Below are positions 34,936-47,030 of a DNA stretch of 64,000 nt, piece by piece. Position numbers and translations under genes: made by a program. Below the pieces are notes generated by a model, which was not told the DNA's origin, ran no database searches, and saw only the letters and a list, made by a program, of their open reading frames with translations. Every line of letters begins with the position of its first letter. Position 1 is the stretch's first letter. The stretch is from assembly GCA_015680685.1 (NCBI GenBank), contig MNCI01007580.1, forward strand, positions 917,314 through 981,313, read 5' to 3'. The stretch is from Gnetum montanum (taxonomy: Eukaryota; Streptophyta; Gnetopsida; Gnetales; Gnetaceae).

Positions 34936-35690
34936 GTTTACATGATTGTATGGTCATTGTATTTGTAGGACTACATACATGGGAAACCAAGATGAGCTAA
35001 ACTCTATATAGAGAACAAGGAATGAACTATTTAGAGCTCAAAGGAGGAGCTCATTCACATGATCTTCAAAAAAACATCGAAAGAATGTGGACAATGACTG
35101 GATACTGTACAAGAAAAGTTGTCATCATTGAAGCATGTGAAACATTAAGGTTATGGACAAGAAACAAAGGATTCATCATGCAAAGGAAGATGAAGAAAGA
35201 CGTCTTTGGAAAGTAGTAGACATCTTGGCAGAATTGGGATGAACTCAGAAAAAGATGTCTTCAAAAAAAATAAGACATCTTTCCTCAGATAAAGACATCT
35301 TTCCAAGACAAAGACTTCGTTATAGAATGTAGACCAAGTTTAGAAAGACATCTTTTACTAAATAAAGACATCTTCCTAGAAATAAAGGAAAATTCAAAGA
35401 GACCTCTCAAGCACAAAGAAGACATCTTCCATGATCATTAGTGACCATTGGTTAGTTGTTGCATGAGATCCAAGATGGATTTAGAAACATGGTAGTTATA
35501 AGAATATTTGATGTGCATTGGAAAATGTGCAATCTTGTTATGTGATCATTGTACAATCATTTGTAGTCATTGAATTCTCTGTTGCTCCTCATTGTATTAT
35601 CATTTTGTCATCATAGCCCTTCCATCTATGTGGTCATCCCTCCATGTTGGCATTGGTCACATGAATGGAAAAAGTGATGGGAATTCCAAA
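34936..35690. repeat. AGACATCT-rich, LTR-like segment
   Basis: Between G's gag and the minus-strand pol fragment H. AGACATCTT or its complement AAGATGTCT occurs at least eight times between 35190 and 35430, at irregular spacing of 20-60 bases. The same word recurs in the flanks of F (39950-39990 and 53215-53260), which I read as E's 5' LTR. It may be the U3 part of a related LTR; no target duplication or partner was found. An open frame at 35022-35216 has no recognisable content. Confidence 0.45.
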
Positions 35691-35699
35691 AAATTTTAG

Positions 35700-36480
35700 G
35701 CCAATAATATCCTACCATTAGCATCCTAATGATTATTCTCCTCCCTACATAGTGGATCCCACAAGGACCCTCATGTGCATTCTAAAGGACTCGAAGGTAA
35801 TCCACATTAGGGACATACCATTGAATAAGGCCATTGGTGCAACTCTTATAGAGGTTGCCTATGATTTCCATGAAGTGCTTAGTCTAATGAAGAAACTAAT
35901 GTTTCTTCTTATGGTCCTATTCCTAACACATCTCGTAGGTGACTAGATAGGAGAGGATGTTATCATACCATTTAATTTCCTTGGGAGTTGAACCATTAAT
36001 AGTGTTAGCAAAGACGAGTTCATTAGGAAATTGATCACATAATGGGCTTTCATCCTTTTTGCAATCCATTGCAACTAAGAAAAGTGGCCAATTACCACAT
36101 TCTTGGTCCCCTTTTGGTCAACCATTGTTAAATAAAAACTCCTACAGGATTACTAGCCACTAGATGGAAGGAGGGTTCACCATTGGCTTTTTCATTAGGA
36201 ATTGTATGGCACTATGGTTGGTGTGCAAAAATACTTTGTATCCAAGCATATAGTGCATGAAATTTTTGAGGGCATAGACCACTACCATAGGCTCCTTTTC
36301 AATGTTAGTGTAGTTGAGTTGTGCACACACAATGCTTTTTCTTGCATAGTGGGTGTAATATGGACATTTTTGATCATCCAACTATGTAAGCACAACCTCC
36401 AAGGTGTAATTGTATGCATTTGTTATGATGTGGAATGGCTTGGATCAGTCTAGTGCTCATTGAATTAGAGTTTCTATATG
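35700..36480 (-). pseudogene. RNase H and integrase N-terminal part of element H
   Basis: An open stretch 36381-36160 gives YYTHYARKSIVCAQLNY, EKEPMVVVYALKNF and YKVFLHTNHSAIQFLM. In the last motif the usual THTDH Asp is Asn. Left of it the sequence matches B's linker and the start of integrase until about 35700, where homology stops before the DDE core. Confidence 0.6.
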
Positions 36481-36849
36481 AGTTTCTACTTTAGTTAGAA
36501 TGCATTTTCACATTCCTTGGTCTAGAAAAATGGTGCATTTTCTTGGTAAGTTCTACCAATGTCTTGATAATCTTTGAGAATTTTTTGATGAAGCATCAGT
36601 AATAACTAGTGTGACCAAGGAATGACCTCATAGCCTTTACTATTTTGGATTGTCTAGTTATTCCTTGGATGACCATTATTTTCTCTAGATCCAACTCGAT
36701 CCCTTTGTTTTAGATTCAATGCCATAAGATAACGTCCTCCTAGATCATCAAGTCATTCTTTTGCCATTTAAGCTACAAGTTGATCTCCAAAAATCTTTTA
36801 AGAACTTGCTCAAGGCTATCCAAGGCTTCCTTAAATGTGATTTCATAGG

Positions 36850-37640
36850 TTGAGAAGTCATCTATGAAGACTTCTACCTTGATATCGATATGTTGTTGGA
36901 AGATGCTAAGGACTAATCATTGAAATGTGATGGGAGATGTGCATAGGCCAAAGGGCATATTTTGGTATGAAAAAGTTCCCCAAGGACATAAAAACATTAT
37001 CTTGGCCTAGTCTTCAGGTGTGATCTAAATTGGGTTATAGCCACTATAACCATCTAGAAAGCTATAGTAACAATGTTTCGCAATAGTATCTATCTCTTGG
37101 TCCACAAATGACAATGGAAAATGGTGTTTGTAAGTTGTCATATTTAATAGCCTAAAGTCTATATAGACTCTCCATTTTTATCCTTTTTTGGACATAATAA
37201 CAAGTGGGCTAACCTACTCACTATTTGTAATAGGATAAATGAACCCAACTTTAAGGAGTTGTTTAATCTCCTATTTGATGATTTTCTTGAGTTTTGGGTT
37301 CAAGCATCTTTGCAGCTATTTCTTTAGCTTAATGGAAGAATCTATATAAATTCTATGTTTGCATATCCTTGGATCAATTCTTGTTAACACATGATATGAC
37401 CAGGCAAAGGCTACTGACAATTTTTTGATAACCTCTAATAATTTCTTTTTCTTTACAAGAGTAACTGTGGCATTGATAATTACCAGCTTATCATTATTTA
37501 AAAATGAATACTCCATTTCTACTAGTAGAGCCTTTAATTCAATGGGCTTCTACTTAAAATTTTTAGGGATCTTGAACTCTCCCTAATCGATTTCAATTTA
37601 TGCATCAGAGAGTTGGTAATAGAGCTACTCCAACTTATTT
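36850..37640 (-). pseudogene. reverse transcriptase of element H
   Basis: Motifs in order on the minus strand: the LLKVGFIYPI-like segment near 37250, DGYSGYNPI-like near 37060, WGTF-like near 36980 and the catalytic box VEVFIDDFSTYE at 36880-36845, with both Asp residues present. Stops and frameshifts interrupt throughout. Confidence 0.65.
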
Positions 37641-37829
37641 ATGCTTTCCACATATGAGCTCATGAGGCTCTCATCTGGTTCCATGCATATCATTGATTTA
37701 GCTTCATTTTTAGTTATTAACCACTAAGTATCCTCCTGTTTAGTGGTTGTTGTATACAGACACCTTTGATCCTCTATGATATTTCCACACTGATTGAATG
37801 ATTGAAGTGATGTACCCTTAGTAGTCCAT

Positions 37830-38330
37830 AGTCTTTACATGCAACAACACCCTTTTTCATTGTACATGATGCATGGAGCTCTCTTCTTCTCAATTTTTTC
37901 AAATTTATCTTCCTTAAGATCTATGATCCCCAACCTTGCATCTATGGTGCTTAGCCATGCTCTTTCCATGATGATAGGGAAGTCCCCTTTACTATTTTCC
38001 ACATGGATTATCAAAAAATTGACAAGATATGATGACCCAGAAATGGTCATCATGATTTGTTCCACTAATCTCAAAGGAACAATGATGGATTGGTCTACCA
38101 GCTATAGTCTGATGTTACTCTTTTTTAAGGGGGGTAGGTTCTAGACTTTGTACATTTCTTGCAAAATCAAGTTAACTCTAAAACCTGAGTCCAAAAGAAC
38201 CTTACATGGTTCATTTTTGGTAATTTGTAAATAACTAAGGGGACTCCTAGGATAAGATCTTTTCCTAGAAAGATGACTAATCATGATCTAATTTGTGACC
38301 ACATAGGTCAACATGATAGTGTGTAACTTG
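37830..38330 (-). pseudogene. aspartic protease of element H
   Basis: The minus strand translates to LLDSGFRVNLILQEM near 38205-38160, with the D-S-G catalytic triplet intact. It continues with MRLVEQIMMTISGSSYLVNFLI and PIIMERAWLS (38074-37835), the flap and C-terminal motifs also seen in B and F. Confidence 0.65.
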
Positions 38331-38349
38331 GGAGCACTTTAGTTCAAAG

Positions 38350-39780
38350 GTTGCTTGATGGAAGTTTTAGAAGTAGAAGTAGCAAGGTTAACAACCAAAG
38401 GTGTTTGTGAAAACTTTGTTGGGTTGTTGGTTCTAAAGAATGACATTTGAAAAGGCTTGGATTTAGAACCACTCGATTGAGAAGTCAATTGTAAATTTAC
38501 TACCCTCATATCATTCTTTTGTTATGGATGGGCAGGTTTCTCACCTTGCATGGATAGAGCATGTGGCAAAGGAGTTAAAGTTGATTTTGCAGGAGTGGAA
38601 GAGTGTTGAGGAGAATAGTAAGAGAATTGGGACTCCCCCTTTAGATAAGATGCTTTGTAGTATTTAGGAGAATCATAGTGGTGTGGGAAGGAAGAATGAC
38701 TGGAAGAGTCACATGGAGAGATGGGATAATAAACATAATACCCATATGGATCTGGTTGGTGATAAGGGTATTTCTACCTTAGAGGATGCATCCCCCATGA
38801 CTATGAGTGTTAGCACTATCGGTATTATTCCTGAGGTTAAGGTGGTGCTTCACTTAGATAGTAAGCTTGTTGGTGGAACTACTACTGATAGTTTCCTTGT
38901 GGATAAGGTAACCACCTGGGTGCTTACCATTTTACAAGTCTAGAATTTAGAGCATACATCCTAGATTCTTGTAGGTATGACAAGATAGGGCAACATCCCT
39001 TGGGATGTTCATATTGGTAGATGTCATAACCATCATCATTAGTTTTTGAATCTGTAAGCTCCTATACTATTGTAGCTTTACCTTTATCTCTACAATATTC
39101 TTATTCAACATCCTTTTTCTTCCTTTTCTTATGGTAATTTTCTTCCTAATCCTTATATTCTTCTACAATCTTTAGAGTAGCTTGGAATTTTTTCATCCAA
39201 GGAGTCCCACATTTTATCAACCTTAGCGAAGGTTTCAATAAAAAAATTTTGAATCGGTAAGGTTTTTCTTTATATCACTTCATCAAGTGGTGCCTCCTCT
39301 TCATTCTCATAAAAATAGACCTTCCTCTTGCAGATGGAGGGGTCTTTGTTGTATTATTCTACACTTTCTCTCTTTTTCAGCTCTCTTTCCTCTTTGGCCA
39401 CTTGCTTAATGAGCCTTTGAATCTAATGGACCCTTAGCTCAGAAAGTCTCCCTTGAGAATAGACCCCAAGGGTTCTTCTTATTTTATGTTTAAGCCCATC
39501 TATGATATGGGGTAGCTAATCCCTTTGAGAGTATTTATGACTTGGGAATTGGTGCAACAAAGAGTAGTACCTACCCATGGCTACATCTAAGGACACATAA
39601 GTACCTTGTTTCTACCCTTGGATTTGTCTCCTTAGATTGGACACTCTGGAGTATATTTGGTACTTGTCATTAAATAGCTCTAGCATTGTACTCCATTGTC
39701 AAATGGATTTTGGTTCCAAGAATCAGTACCACATTTTTACCTCGGTTATTGATGTAGGGATACCTCTTCCAATCCTCTTG
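38350..39780 (-). pseudogene. gag of element H
   Basis: The region around 39720-39600 aligns with B's gag capsid block (30190-30060), and 38990-38640 aligns with the acidic and Tyr/Pro-rich tail. No frame of useful length remains. A plus-strand open frame at 38683-38943 lies antisense to it and is a shadow. Confidence 0.55.
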
Positions 39781-39799
39781 TTCTACCCTACATGTTAGG

Positions 39800-39993
39800 T
39801 TTCTCCTTGTGTTGATTTTTTTAGGATGGTTCTTCGATGTTTTGGCATATTTGGAGGTGTTTTTGGCTTATTTTGATGAGCGTACATTCAAAGGCTTTTG
39901 CATCAAAATGAGCACTTTTATTTTTGGCACCTTAAGAAGAGACGTCTACCCAGTAAGATAGACATCTTCCTACAGACATCTTCTCATAGACGT
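39800..39993 (+). repeat. left part of element E's 5' LTR, split by element F (inferred)
   Basis: This short stretch separates H from F. It ends with three AGAC[AG]TCT words (39950-39990), the motif found just to the right of F (53215-53260). With GACGT (39989-39993) and AACAT (53184-53188) as a decayed 5-bp duplication, F appears to be inserted in this LTR. The exact LTR start is unresolved; TTTTTGGCACCTT at 39921 resembles TGTTGGCACCTT at 60334 but the likeness ends there. Confidence 0.35.
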
Positions 39994-40874
39994 TGATGAA
40001 TCTTCATTGTGTCACATCAACGGGCTCTTGTTGATGTGGCCCCATCTACATGGTGTTGCCCCATCAATGGGGCAATGTCAACATAGCGTTTGTTGTGTCT
40101 ATGAGGCCTCATTAATATAGCTCTTAAATAAAGTCTATAAATATGTGCTCATTAGCCATGTTTATGGGATGTCTAGTGATAATTGTAGCAGAGCTCTTAT
40201 AGATTTATCATTTGAGAGTTAGAATATTTCTCTAAGTGCCTGTTGCAAGAGTTAAAACTTGTACAAATTTTTATTTGAGCATTGTTGTACTTAAACACAC
40301 TAGTATAAATGACAATAAAGACGAGCCTTTTGATCAAACCTTGAAGTACTTGGAATAGATTAATGATTCATTTACGCATTTATTGTTTTCATTAATTATG
40401 CAATTAATTAAGTTAAATTAAAATTAAGAAATTAGTTAATTAATTAAGCTAAATAGATTAAACACATAAGTATGATCACTTTGAGTGTAAACACGTATTT
40501 GCTTGGTAACCCCGTAATGGATATGTGGGTTCAAGAGGTGTACAGAAAGTGGGACTAGATGCTTATGTTAGGACTATTTAGAGATTAGTTAATTAGTTAA
40601 ATTAAATTAGTTATTAAAATACTTTAATTCTTTATTTAAGTACTAGGAGCATAAAACATAAAATAATAAAAATCATATGGCTAGATTACACTTAACCATA
40701 CCTTTGTGTATCACAAGTGTAACCGAGAAGATAACAAATGATTATTAGGGTGAAGTTCACTTCCTAGAAGACTAGTGTGCCAGAAGACATAGAGTCCATG
40801 GAATTTGACCAAATTGCATGTGAATGCTTCATGATTCATATGGTTGGGTGTAGGGGTACCTTGACCACTCATCA
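39994..40874 (+). repeat. 5' LTR of element F
   Basis: 881 bp with termini TGATGA...TCATCA. A TATA box CTATAAATATG lies at 40135-40145, preceded by repeated CCCCATC/GATGGGG-like words (40041-40075) that can pair with each other. The primer-binding site follows at 40875. Confidence 0.88.
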
Positions 40875-40893
40875 TTGGTGCCATTGCCAGGGA
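40875..40893 (+). other. primer-binding site of element F
   Basis: TTGGTGCCATTGCCAGGGA directly follows the LTR. It is the least altered version in the window of the family's site and resembles the TGGCGCCGTTGCCGGGG sites of plant Athila and Tat elements. Confidence 0.8.
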
Positions 40894-41028
40894 CTCTTTT
40901 TGTTTAAGACATGTGCTATCTAGGTTTAGTGAACATCATTAACATCATTGGATGAATCCTAAGATCAAAATCATTCTCATAATAAATATAATTACATAAG
41001 CACACTAATATTTTATTTGTGCTACAAA

Positions 41029-43340
41029 ATGTCTTCTTCTCACAAGCGTGATGATACTAAACTTTTGGTCCCTCAAGAATGCAAGGTGGTGTATACTCAT
41101 CTAGATGAGTATGTGCTTGATTTCACCTTCATCCTACATCAAGATGAACAACTACAATGTTGTGATATTGTAGGAAACATTGTAATGCCTCCCGATTGAT
41201 CTATGCTAGTGCTACTGCTTCAAAATCTTAAGAAGTTGGACATCCAAGATCTTCAAGAGGAGTACATTTTGCATGATTACGACTACTAGGACTATCGTCC
41301 CACTGAAACACAATGTAGGAGAAATTGACACTAGGAGAAGCACCATGAGTTTGTGAAGGGGAAACAGTTCACCAATTCCTTCTTCTTACTTAACCAAGAC
41401 AACAATGAGGACCCTCCCTCTAGGTGCTGTCAACATGAAAATTCTCCATCCCTTGTTATTGGTAATGGATGTGTGGCCCTGAATCTACAGTCCACTATCA
41501 AAACTCCAAGTTTAGGTAAAGATGGTAGTTAAGGTAGGGGCTTGGATAAGCATCAAGATGATAAGAAAACTAATGAATGTGGCCATGAAAATAAAAGGGA
41601 AGTTGGTAGATACCATGATGGTGGTAGTCCTCCTTCCTCTTTTCCCTCTTCATCTACATCTTTTTCTTCCTCTTTTGGTTCTAACAAATGCCTCAAAAAG
41701 AACAACCGTGACAAAGGTGAATACTAGGACAATAATGATGATTGTTAGGCCCACAATGAACAAAGGGGTAATAGAGGACATCATTGATGATAATAAAATA
41801 ATGATGATGATGATCCTTTACTGGTAACTCAAAACATGTTAAATATTGTAGAGGTTGTAAAAATTCCAACCAGGTGTGTGAAGGATAGTTGGATTAGATG
41901 ACTTGATATGAAAAATATTCCTAGATTTGAGGGGGATATAATTCTGATCCACAGATACATATTCAAGCTATTCACAATGCTTGTTCCATACAAAACATCT
42001 AAAAAAATTGGTAGAAACTATGGCTATTTCCTAGGACACTCATCAAAGAAGCAAAAAGTTGGTACCTATCCTTGGAGCTAGAATCCATCGGCAAGTGGAG
42101 TATAATGCTTGAGCTATTTAATGATAAGTATTTGATGTACTCTAGAGTATCTAATATGAGAAGGTATATGCCACCATGGGTAGATATTTTTCTCTCATAC
42201 ATCGATGCCTTGGCCATGGTTATTATTAGCAAGAACAACTTCTCCATATCATAGATGGACTTACATTAGAAACGAGAAGAACTCTTGGGGTCTATGCCCA
42301 AGGAAGAAGCCTATAAGAACTTAGAGCCCATTAGATTTAAAGGCTAATTGAGTATGCAACAAAAGAAGAAGGATACTTGAGGAAATGCGATAGTGCAGAG
42401 GAATACAATAGGGATCCTTTCATCATAAAGAGGAAAGTTCGATTTGTAAGGAGGAATCACCACTTAATGAAGTGGTAAATAAGAAGACCTTGCCAATCCA
42501 AAAACCTATGTCTAAAATTTTGACTAAGGTGGATAAAATGTGTGATTCATTGGATGAAAAATTCCAAATTTCTTTGAAAATAGTCAAAGAATCAAGAGAG
42601 CAGAGTAGTGATCGTAACCATAGGAGGTGAAAAGAAGCTAAACATGCCTACCAAAGGGGTAAGGGAAAGATTGTTGCAGTAGATGAAGTTGTGAAAACTG
42701 AGTCAGATGATGATGGTGGGTGTGACATCTACCAATACAAACATTCTAAGGGTTGTTGCCCCATTGTGTCACACTCACAAGAGTCTATGGTGCATGCTCT
42801 AAATCCATGACTAGCAAGAAGGTAGGTACCTAGAAGGTTGCCTTATCCTCAAGGCAATCCTAGGCAGTTGCATCAGTAACAAAAATATTATCTAAGTGGA
42901 ACTCCATTGTAACCATATGAACTATATCAACAGTGGCACTAACCATAGTCATGGGGAATTCCACCACCAAGGCAATAGTACCCTTATAGGCAATCAAATC
43001 CATATGAGTATTACATTTAGCAACCCCTATCTTTACGTGACTCTTCCAGTCATGTTTCTCTTTTCTAACATCACTAAAATCCTCCTAAATACTACATAGC
43101 TCACTCTCCACATTCCAAGAGGGATGCCATATTTTATCCTTATCCTTCTCTTATTTCTCCACCTGTTCCTCCATCCTTAACATAGCTACTACATGCTCCA
43201 TCCATGCAAGGTGAACTTTCAACCTAGTCGTAGCAACATAATGCTACCAAGGCCATCAATCTACAACCAATTCATCAACCAAGGGGTTTAGAATCTCATG
43301 CTTGTAAAAGAACATTCTTCCAAACCAATAGCCCTACTAA
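41029..43340 (+). pseudogene. gag of element F
   Basis: ATG at 41029 (MSSSHKRDD) is chosen because the same start is seen in A and G; an upstream in-frame ATG at 41017 adds four residues only. A Ser/Lys-rich stretch lies at 41600-41730. The capsid block near 42060-42150 gives YLSLELESIGKWSIMLELF, matching B. The acidic segment and CDIYQYKHSKGCC follow near 42720, and the Tyr/Pro-rich tail spans 42960-43180. Several frameshifts break the frame. Confidence 0.65.
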
Positions 43341-43349
43341 GCCCTCAAA

Positions 43350-43941
43350 AACTAAAGTGGTTGGTCACCCTATTCCTTCTTCATCCTTTGCAAACCATTC
43401 CATTGGGTCCCCTTCAAACAAAATGCCATCCAAAATCCATACTGTTATGCTCACCCATGCCATATCTGATTGGATCCAGGCTAGCAACCTTCCCAAGAAA
43501 TTAGTTGATCTTGGAAGTTTTCTTATCTATTTACAAATTGCTAGAAATTAACCATGTAAATATTTTCTTGATTCTGGTTTTAGTGTGAACTTGATATCTC
43601 ATGAGATGTATACTGCCTAGAACCTACCACCTCTAAAGAAGAGCAATATCAAATTGGAATTAGTAAACTAGTCCATCATTGTTCTATTGGGACTAGTCGA
43701 AGACATTGTGACCATTGTCTATGGATGGTCTTATCCTATTAATTTCCTAGTAATCAAGGTTGAAAATTGCAAGGGAACATTCCTAATCATTATGGGAAAG
43801 GCATGGTTAAGCATTGTTGATGCAAGACTAGACATTAGATATCTTTCCTTGGAGATATCAAAGAAAAATGCATTTGGAAAGATTGAGAAGAGACAAGTTG
43901 CATGCATCATGTACAACGATACAAGGTGTAATTGCATGTAA
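43350..43941 (+). pseudogene. aspartic protease of element F
   Basis: The active-site loop reads LDSGFSVNLISHEM with the catalytic Asp codon at 43570-43572. After a TAG (43618) the frame continues NLPPLKKSNIKLEL, then GLVEDIVTIVYGWSYPINFLVIK and LIIMGKAWLSIVDARLDI (43687-43830). It keeps D-S-G, so the fold was functional until the stops arose. It lies between gag and reverse transcriptase. Confidence 0.72.
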
Positions 43942-44149
43942 AAGCTTTGTTCCATGAAACAAGCATCTATTTTCGCATGTAGGTAGTGTGCACATGAGGA
44001 AAATATTCAAAGGTGTTTGTATGCAGCAACCATAAAACAAGAGGATACCCAATCATTGATCGCTAATTTTGATAGCAACATAATGCGCATGGAACCTGCT
44101 AAGAGCTTGACATGCATCTATGTCATAGGCATGGATGAAATAGAGCAAG

Positions 44150-45170
44150 TTCATCACTAGCTCTCTGATGATGCAAATGTTGATACCAATTGGGCAGAGT
44201 TGGAGATCCCTAAAAATTTTAAACAAAAGCCCCTAGAGTTGAAAACTTTACCTACCATCCTAGAATACGCATTCTTAAAAAATGGCAAGTCGGTCATACT
44301 CAATGCTAAACTTGTTGTTGAATAGAAAGAAAAACTATTGAAAGTGATCAAAAAATGGCCAATATCCTTTACTTGCTCATATCCTAAACTCATTGGAATT
44401 GATCCATGGATATGCTAGCATAACATTTACATTGATCCATCTATGAAGTTAAGGAGGCAACTACAATGGTGGTTCAAATTGAAGCAAATTGTCAAAGAGG
44501 AGATTGAGTAGCTCCTGAAGGCAGGGTTAATCTACCCCATTGTGGATAGCGAGTGGGTCAATCCACTCATTATAGTACCAAAGAGAGATGGCAAATGGTG
44601 GGTTTGTATCAACTTCAAGCTGTTAAAGATGGTAACATTCAAAGATCATTTTCTATTACCATTTGTTGATTAGATGTTGGCCATTGCTATTATAGTTTTC
44701 TAGATGGTTATAGTGGCTATAACCAAATCCAAATTGCACTAAAAGATCAAGCCAAAAAAACATTCACAAGTCCCTGGAGGACCTTTGCATATCGCAAGAT
44801 GCCTTTTGGTCTATGTAATGCTCCTACCACTTTTCAACACCTATTTTTAGTATCTTTTAGCAGTAAATAGGTAGTAGAGTGGAAATATTCATGGATGACT
44901 TTTTCACTTATGGTGCTACATTTGAGCAATCCTTGAACCACCTTGACCAAGTACTAAAAGATGTGTGGAAAAAAATCTATAGCTTAATTGGAAAAAGAGC
45001 CATCTCATGGTCCAAGAGGGTAGTGTATTAGGGCATCGAATTTCATAGGAAGGTATCAAGGTATACCCTAAAAAGATAAAGATCTTCCAAGGAATCACTC
45101 GTCAACCAAAAACTATCAAAGATGTTCGATCATTCCTTGGACGCACTTGTTAATACTGATGATTCATAGA
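44150..45170 (+). pseudogene. reverse transcriptase of element F
   Basis: Recognisable parts: EEIE*LLKAGLIYPI (44505-44545) with TAG where relatives have Gln, PKRDGKWWVCINFKLL (44580), FKDHFLLPFVD (44640) again followed by TAG in place of Gln, a frameshifted GYSGYNQIQIA segment (44710) and the catalytic box VEIFMDDF (44878-44905), both Asp residues intact. Then KDLGHRISYEGIKV-like and the connection region follow. It copies element RNA to cDNA in the particle; stops prevent this. Confidence 0.72.
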
Positions 45171-45179
45171 GAATTTCTC

Positions 45180-45720
45180 TAAGATCATGAAATCATTCAT
45201 TGAGTGGAAAAAGAAAGATGCTCCCTTCATTTGGACCAAGAAATGTGAAAATGCATTTCAAAGCCTCAAATAGAAGCTTGTAGAAACTCCAATTCTATGA
45301 GCACCTAACTAGTCCATATCATTCCATATCATGATATATGCATCTAACTATGCCTTGGGAGCTATTTTTACATAGTTAGATGATAAGAAACATCCATATT
45401 ACATCCACTATGCAAGTTGAAGCATTGTGGATGCACAACTGAATTACATGACCATAGAGAAAGAACTGATGGTGGTGGTGTATGCTTTGGAAAAAATTAG
45501 GCACTATGTGCTTGGATATAAAGTGTTTATGCACACTAATCACAGTGCCATCCACTTCCTCTTGAATAAGCCAACTATGAGCCCCCATGTCATACAATGG
45601 CTATTCACCTTGTAGGAATTCCCTATTACAATGGTAGATCAAAAGGAAACTAAGAATGTGGTCATCAATCACTTATCTCGATTACGATGGGATAAAAAAG
45701 AGTAGGAAAGCCCATTATCT
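45180..45720 (+). pseudogene. RNase H of element F
   Basis: Translation includes IYASNYALGAIF (45340), LNYMTIEKELMVVVYALEKI (45430-45490) and YKVFMHTNHSAIHFLLNKP (45520-45570). The first catalytic Asp aligns with Tyr and the Asp of THTDH with Asn, while the Glu of the EKE motif is kept. Only a 62-codon stretch is open. Confidence 0.65.
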
Positions 45721-45929
45721 GATCTATTTTATGATGACCTCCTCTTTGTTGGTGCAATAAACAAGCACATGCCCATAGAACCAAAATAGTATGATGGCTT
45801 ACTCAGAAGATGCCATAAGATCTACACCATAGGAAGAAATAACAGTTTCTTCATCGGGCCAAACACTTCATGGAAATCAACGGATACCTTTACAAGATGT
45901 GTGTTGATGGCCTAGTCTATTGGTGTGTA

Positions 45930-47030
45930 CCTAATGTAGATTAATTACACATTCTCTAGGATGCTCATGAAGGCCCTTACAGAGGCCACTATGTTGGGAA
46001 ACACATAATCATAACAATCCTGATGGTAGGATACTATTAGCCCATAATCTTTAGGGAAGCCCACCAATTTATCCAATCCTGTGAACACTATCAATGAGAT
46101 GGTGGAATGACCACATGAATGGACAATCCTCAATAGTGAATTCAACCACTGGAACCCTTTGATATATGGGGCATAGATTTCATGGGTCCCATCACACCCA
46201 TGTCCAACAAGAAGGCATATATAATCATTGCCATTTACTACTATACCAAATGGGAAAAAGCAATAGTTGTCATCAATTGTACATCATCCACTACTGCTCA
46301 ATTTATACAAAAAAATGTTGTGAACAGGTTTTGTGTGTCACATGCACTAATTTTTGACAACGGAACCCATTTTACAAGTACCAATTTTTGAAAACTCATG
46401 CAACGCTTGAGGGTTGAACATAAACTAATAACGCCCTATCACCCCCAAGCCAATGGTCATATAGAGGTGAATAACAGGTAGATTACAGAGATTCTAATAA
46501 GAACTATTAGCAAATATAGAAGAGATTGAATCAAAAAACTCAATGATGCCCTTTGGGCCTACTGCTCAACATGGAAACTTCCTATTGGCTACCTTCCCTA
46601 TGAGCTAATGTACAGAAAACTTCCAACAGTCCCAATTTAATCTAGGCTCTATATGCTCTCAACAGACTATGACTTGGATCTTAACTTAAGTCTTAACATA
46701 AAAAGAAATAAAAATCAACCTAAATGTGCTAAATAAAAATCAATTGATAGCCATGTCTTTGAATGAACTGCACAAGGCATTCAACAAATAACATCATGAT
46801 TCTAGAATATGAAAAGTAAAATTTCAACTGGGAGATAAGGTTCTCTTCTAGAATACCACACATGTACCTAAGAAAACCAAATTCCAAACATTGTGGGAAG
46901 GGCCTTATATAATTGATGAAACCTTTTCTTCTGGGGCTATGATCATATACAAACTTGAAATCCCAAACAAAAAAAAATTGGCTAACATCCAATAGATAAA
47001 GTCTTTCCATGAGCCAAAGCAAGGCAATGC
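45930..47030 (+). pseudogene. integrase of element F
   Basis: The core starts with WGIDFMGPITPMSNKKAY (about 46166-46220), first Asp intact. The second Asp is in ALIFDNGTHFTS (46345-46385) and the Glu in ANGHIEVNNR (46450-46480), so the D-D-E triad is preserved. After the frame is damaged, LPIGYLPYELMY (46580-46615) and GDKVLF (about 46830) mark the C-terminal domain. A TGA at 46527 stands where B has Trp. Confidence 0.72.

Larger units (their letters stand above)
35690..39790 (-). mobile_element. element H: internal fragment of a minus-strand Athila-like element
   Basis: Homologous to B's interior from the integrase N-terminal region (35700) through RNase H, reverse transcriptase, protease and most of gag (39790). 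Both ends are truncated: the integrase core and 3' parts are missing on the left, the gag N-terminus and 5' LTR on the right. Its orientation and family match C, so it could be C's missing interior, separated by B and G. The coding parts carry frameshifts and stops. Confidence 0.75.

Noticed and set aside
34936-35690. A complete solo LTR
   Set aside because: I could not find matching TG...CA ends or a 5-bp duplication; only the motif cluster is supported.
38683-38943. 86-codon plus-strand frame
   Set aside because: It lies antisense to the gag tail of element H, which is recognised by homology to B.
31891-39790. H as the certain continuation of element C
   Set aside because: Orientation and family agree, but no junction or continuous homology proves it, because G and unassigned DNA intervene.
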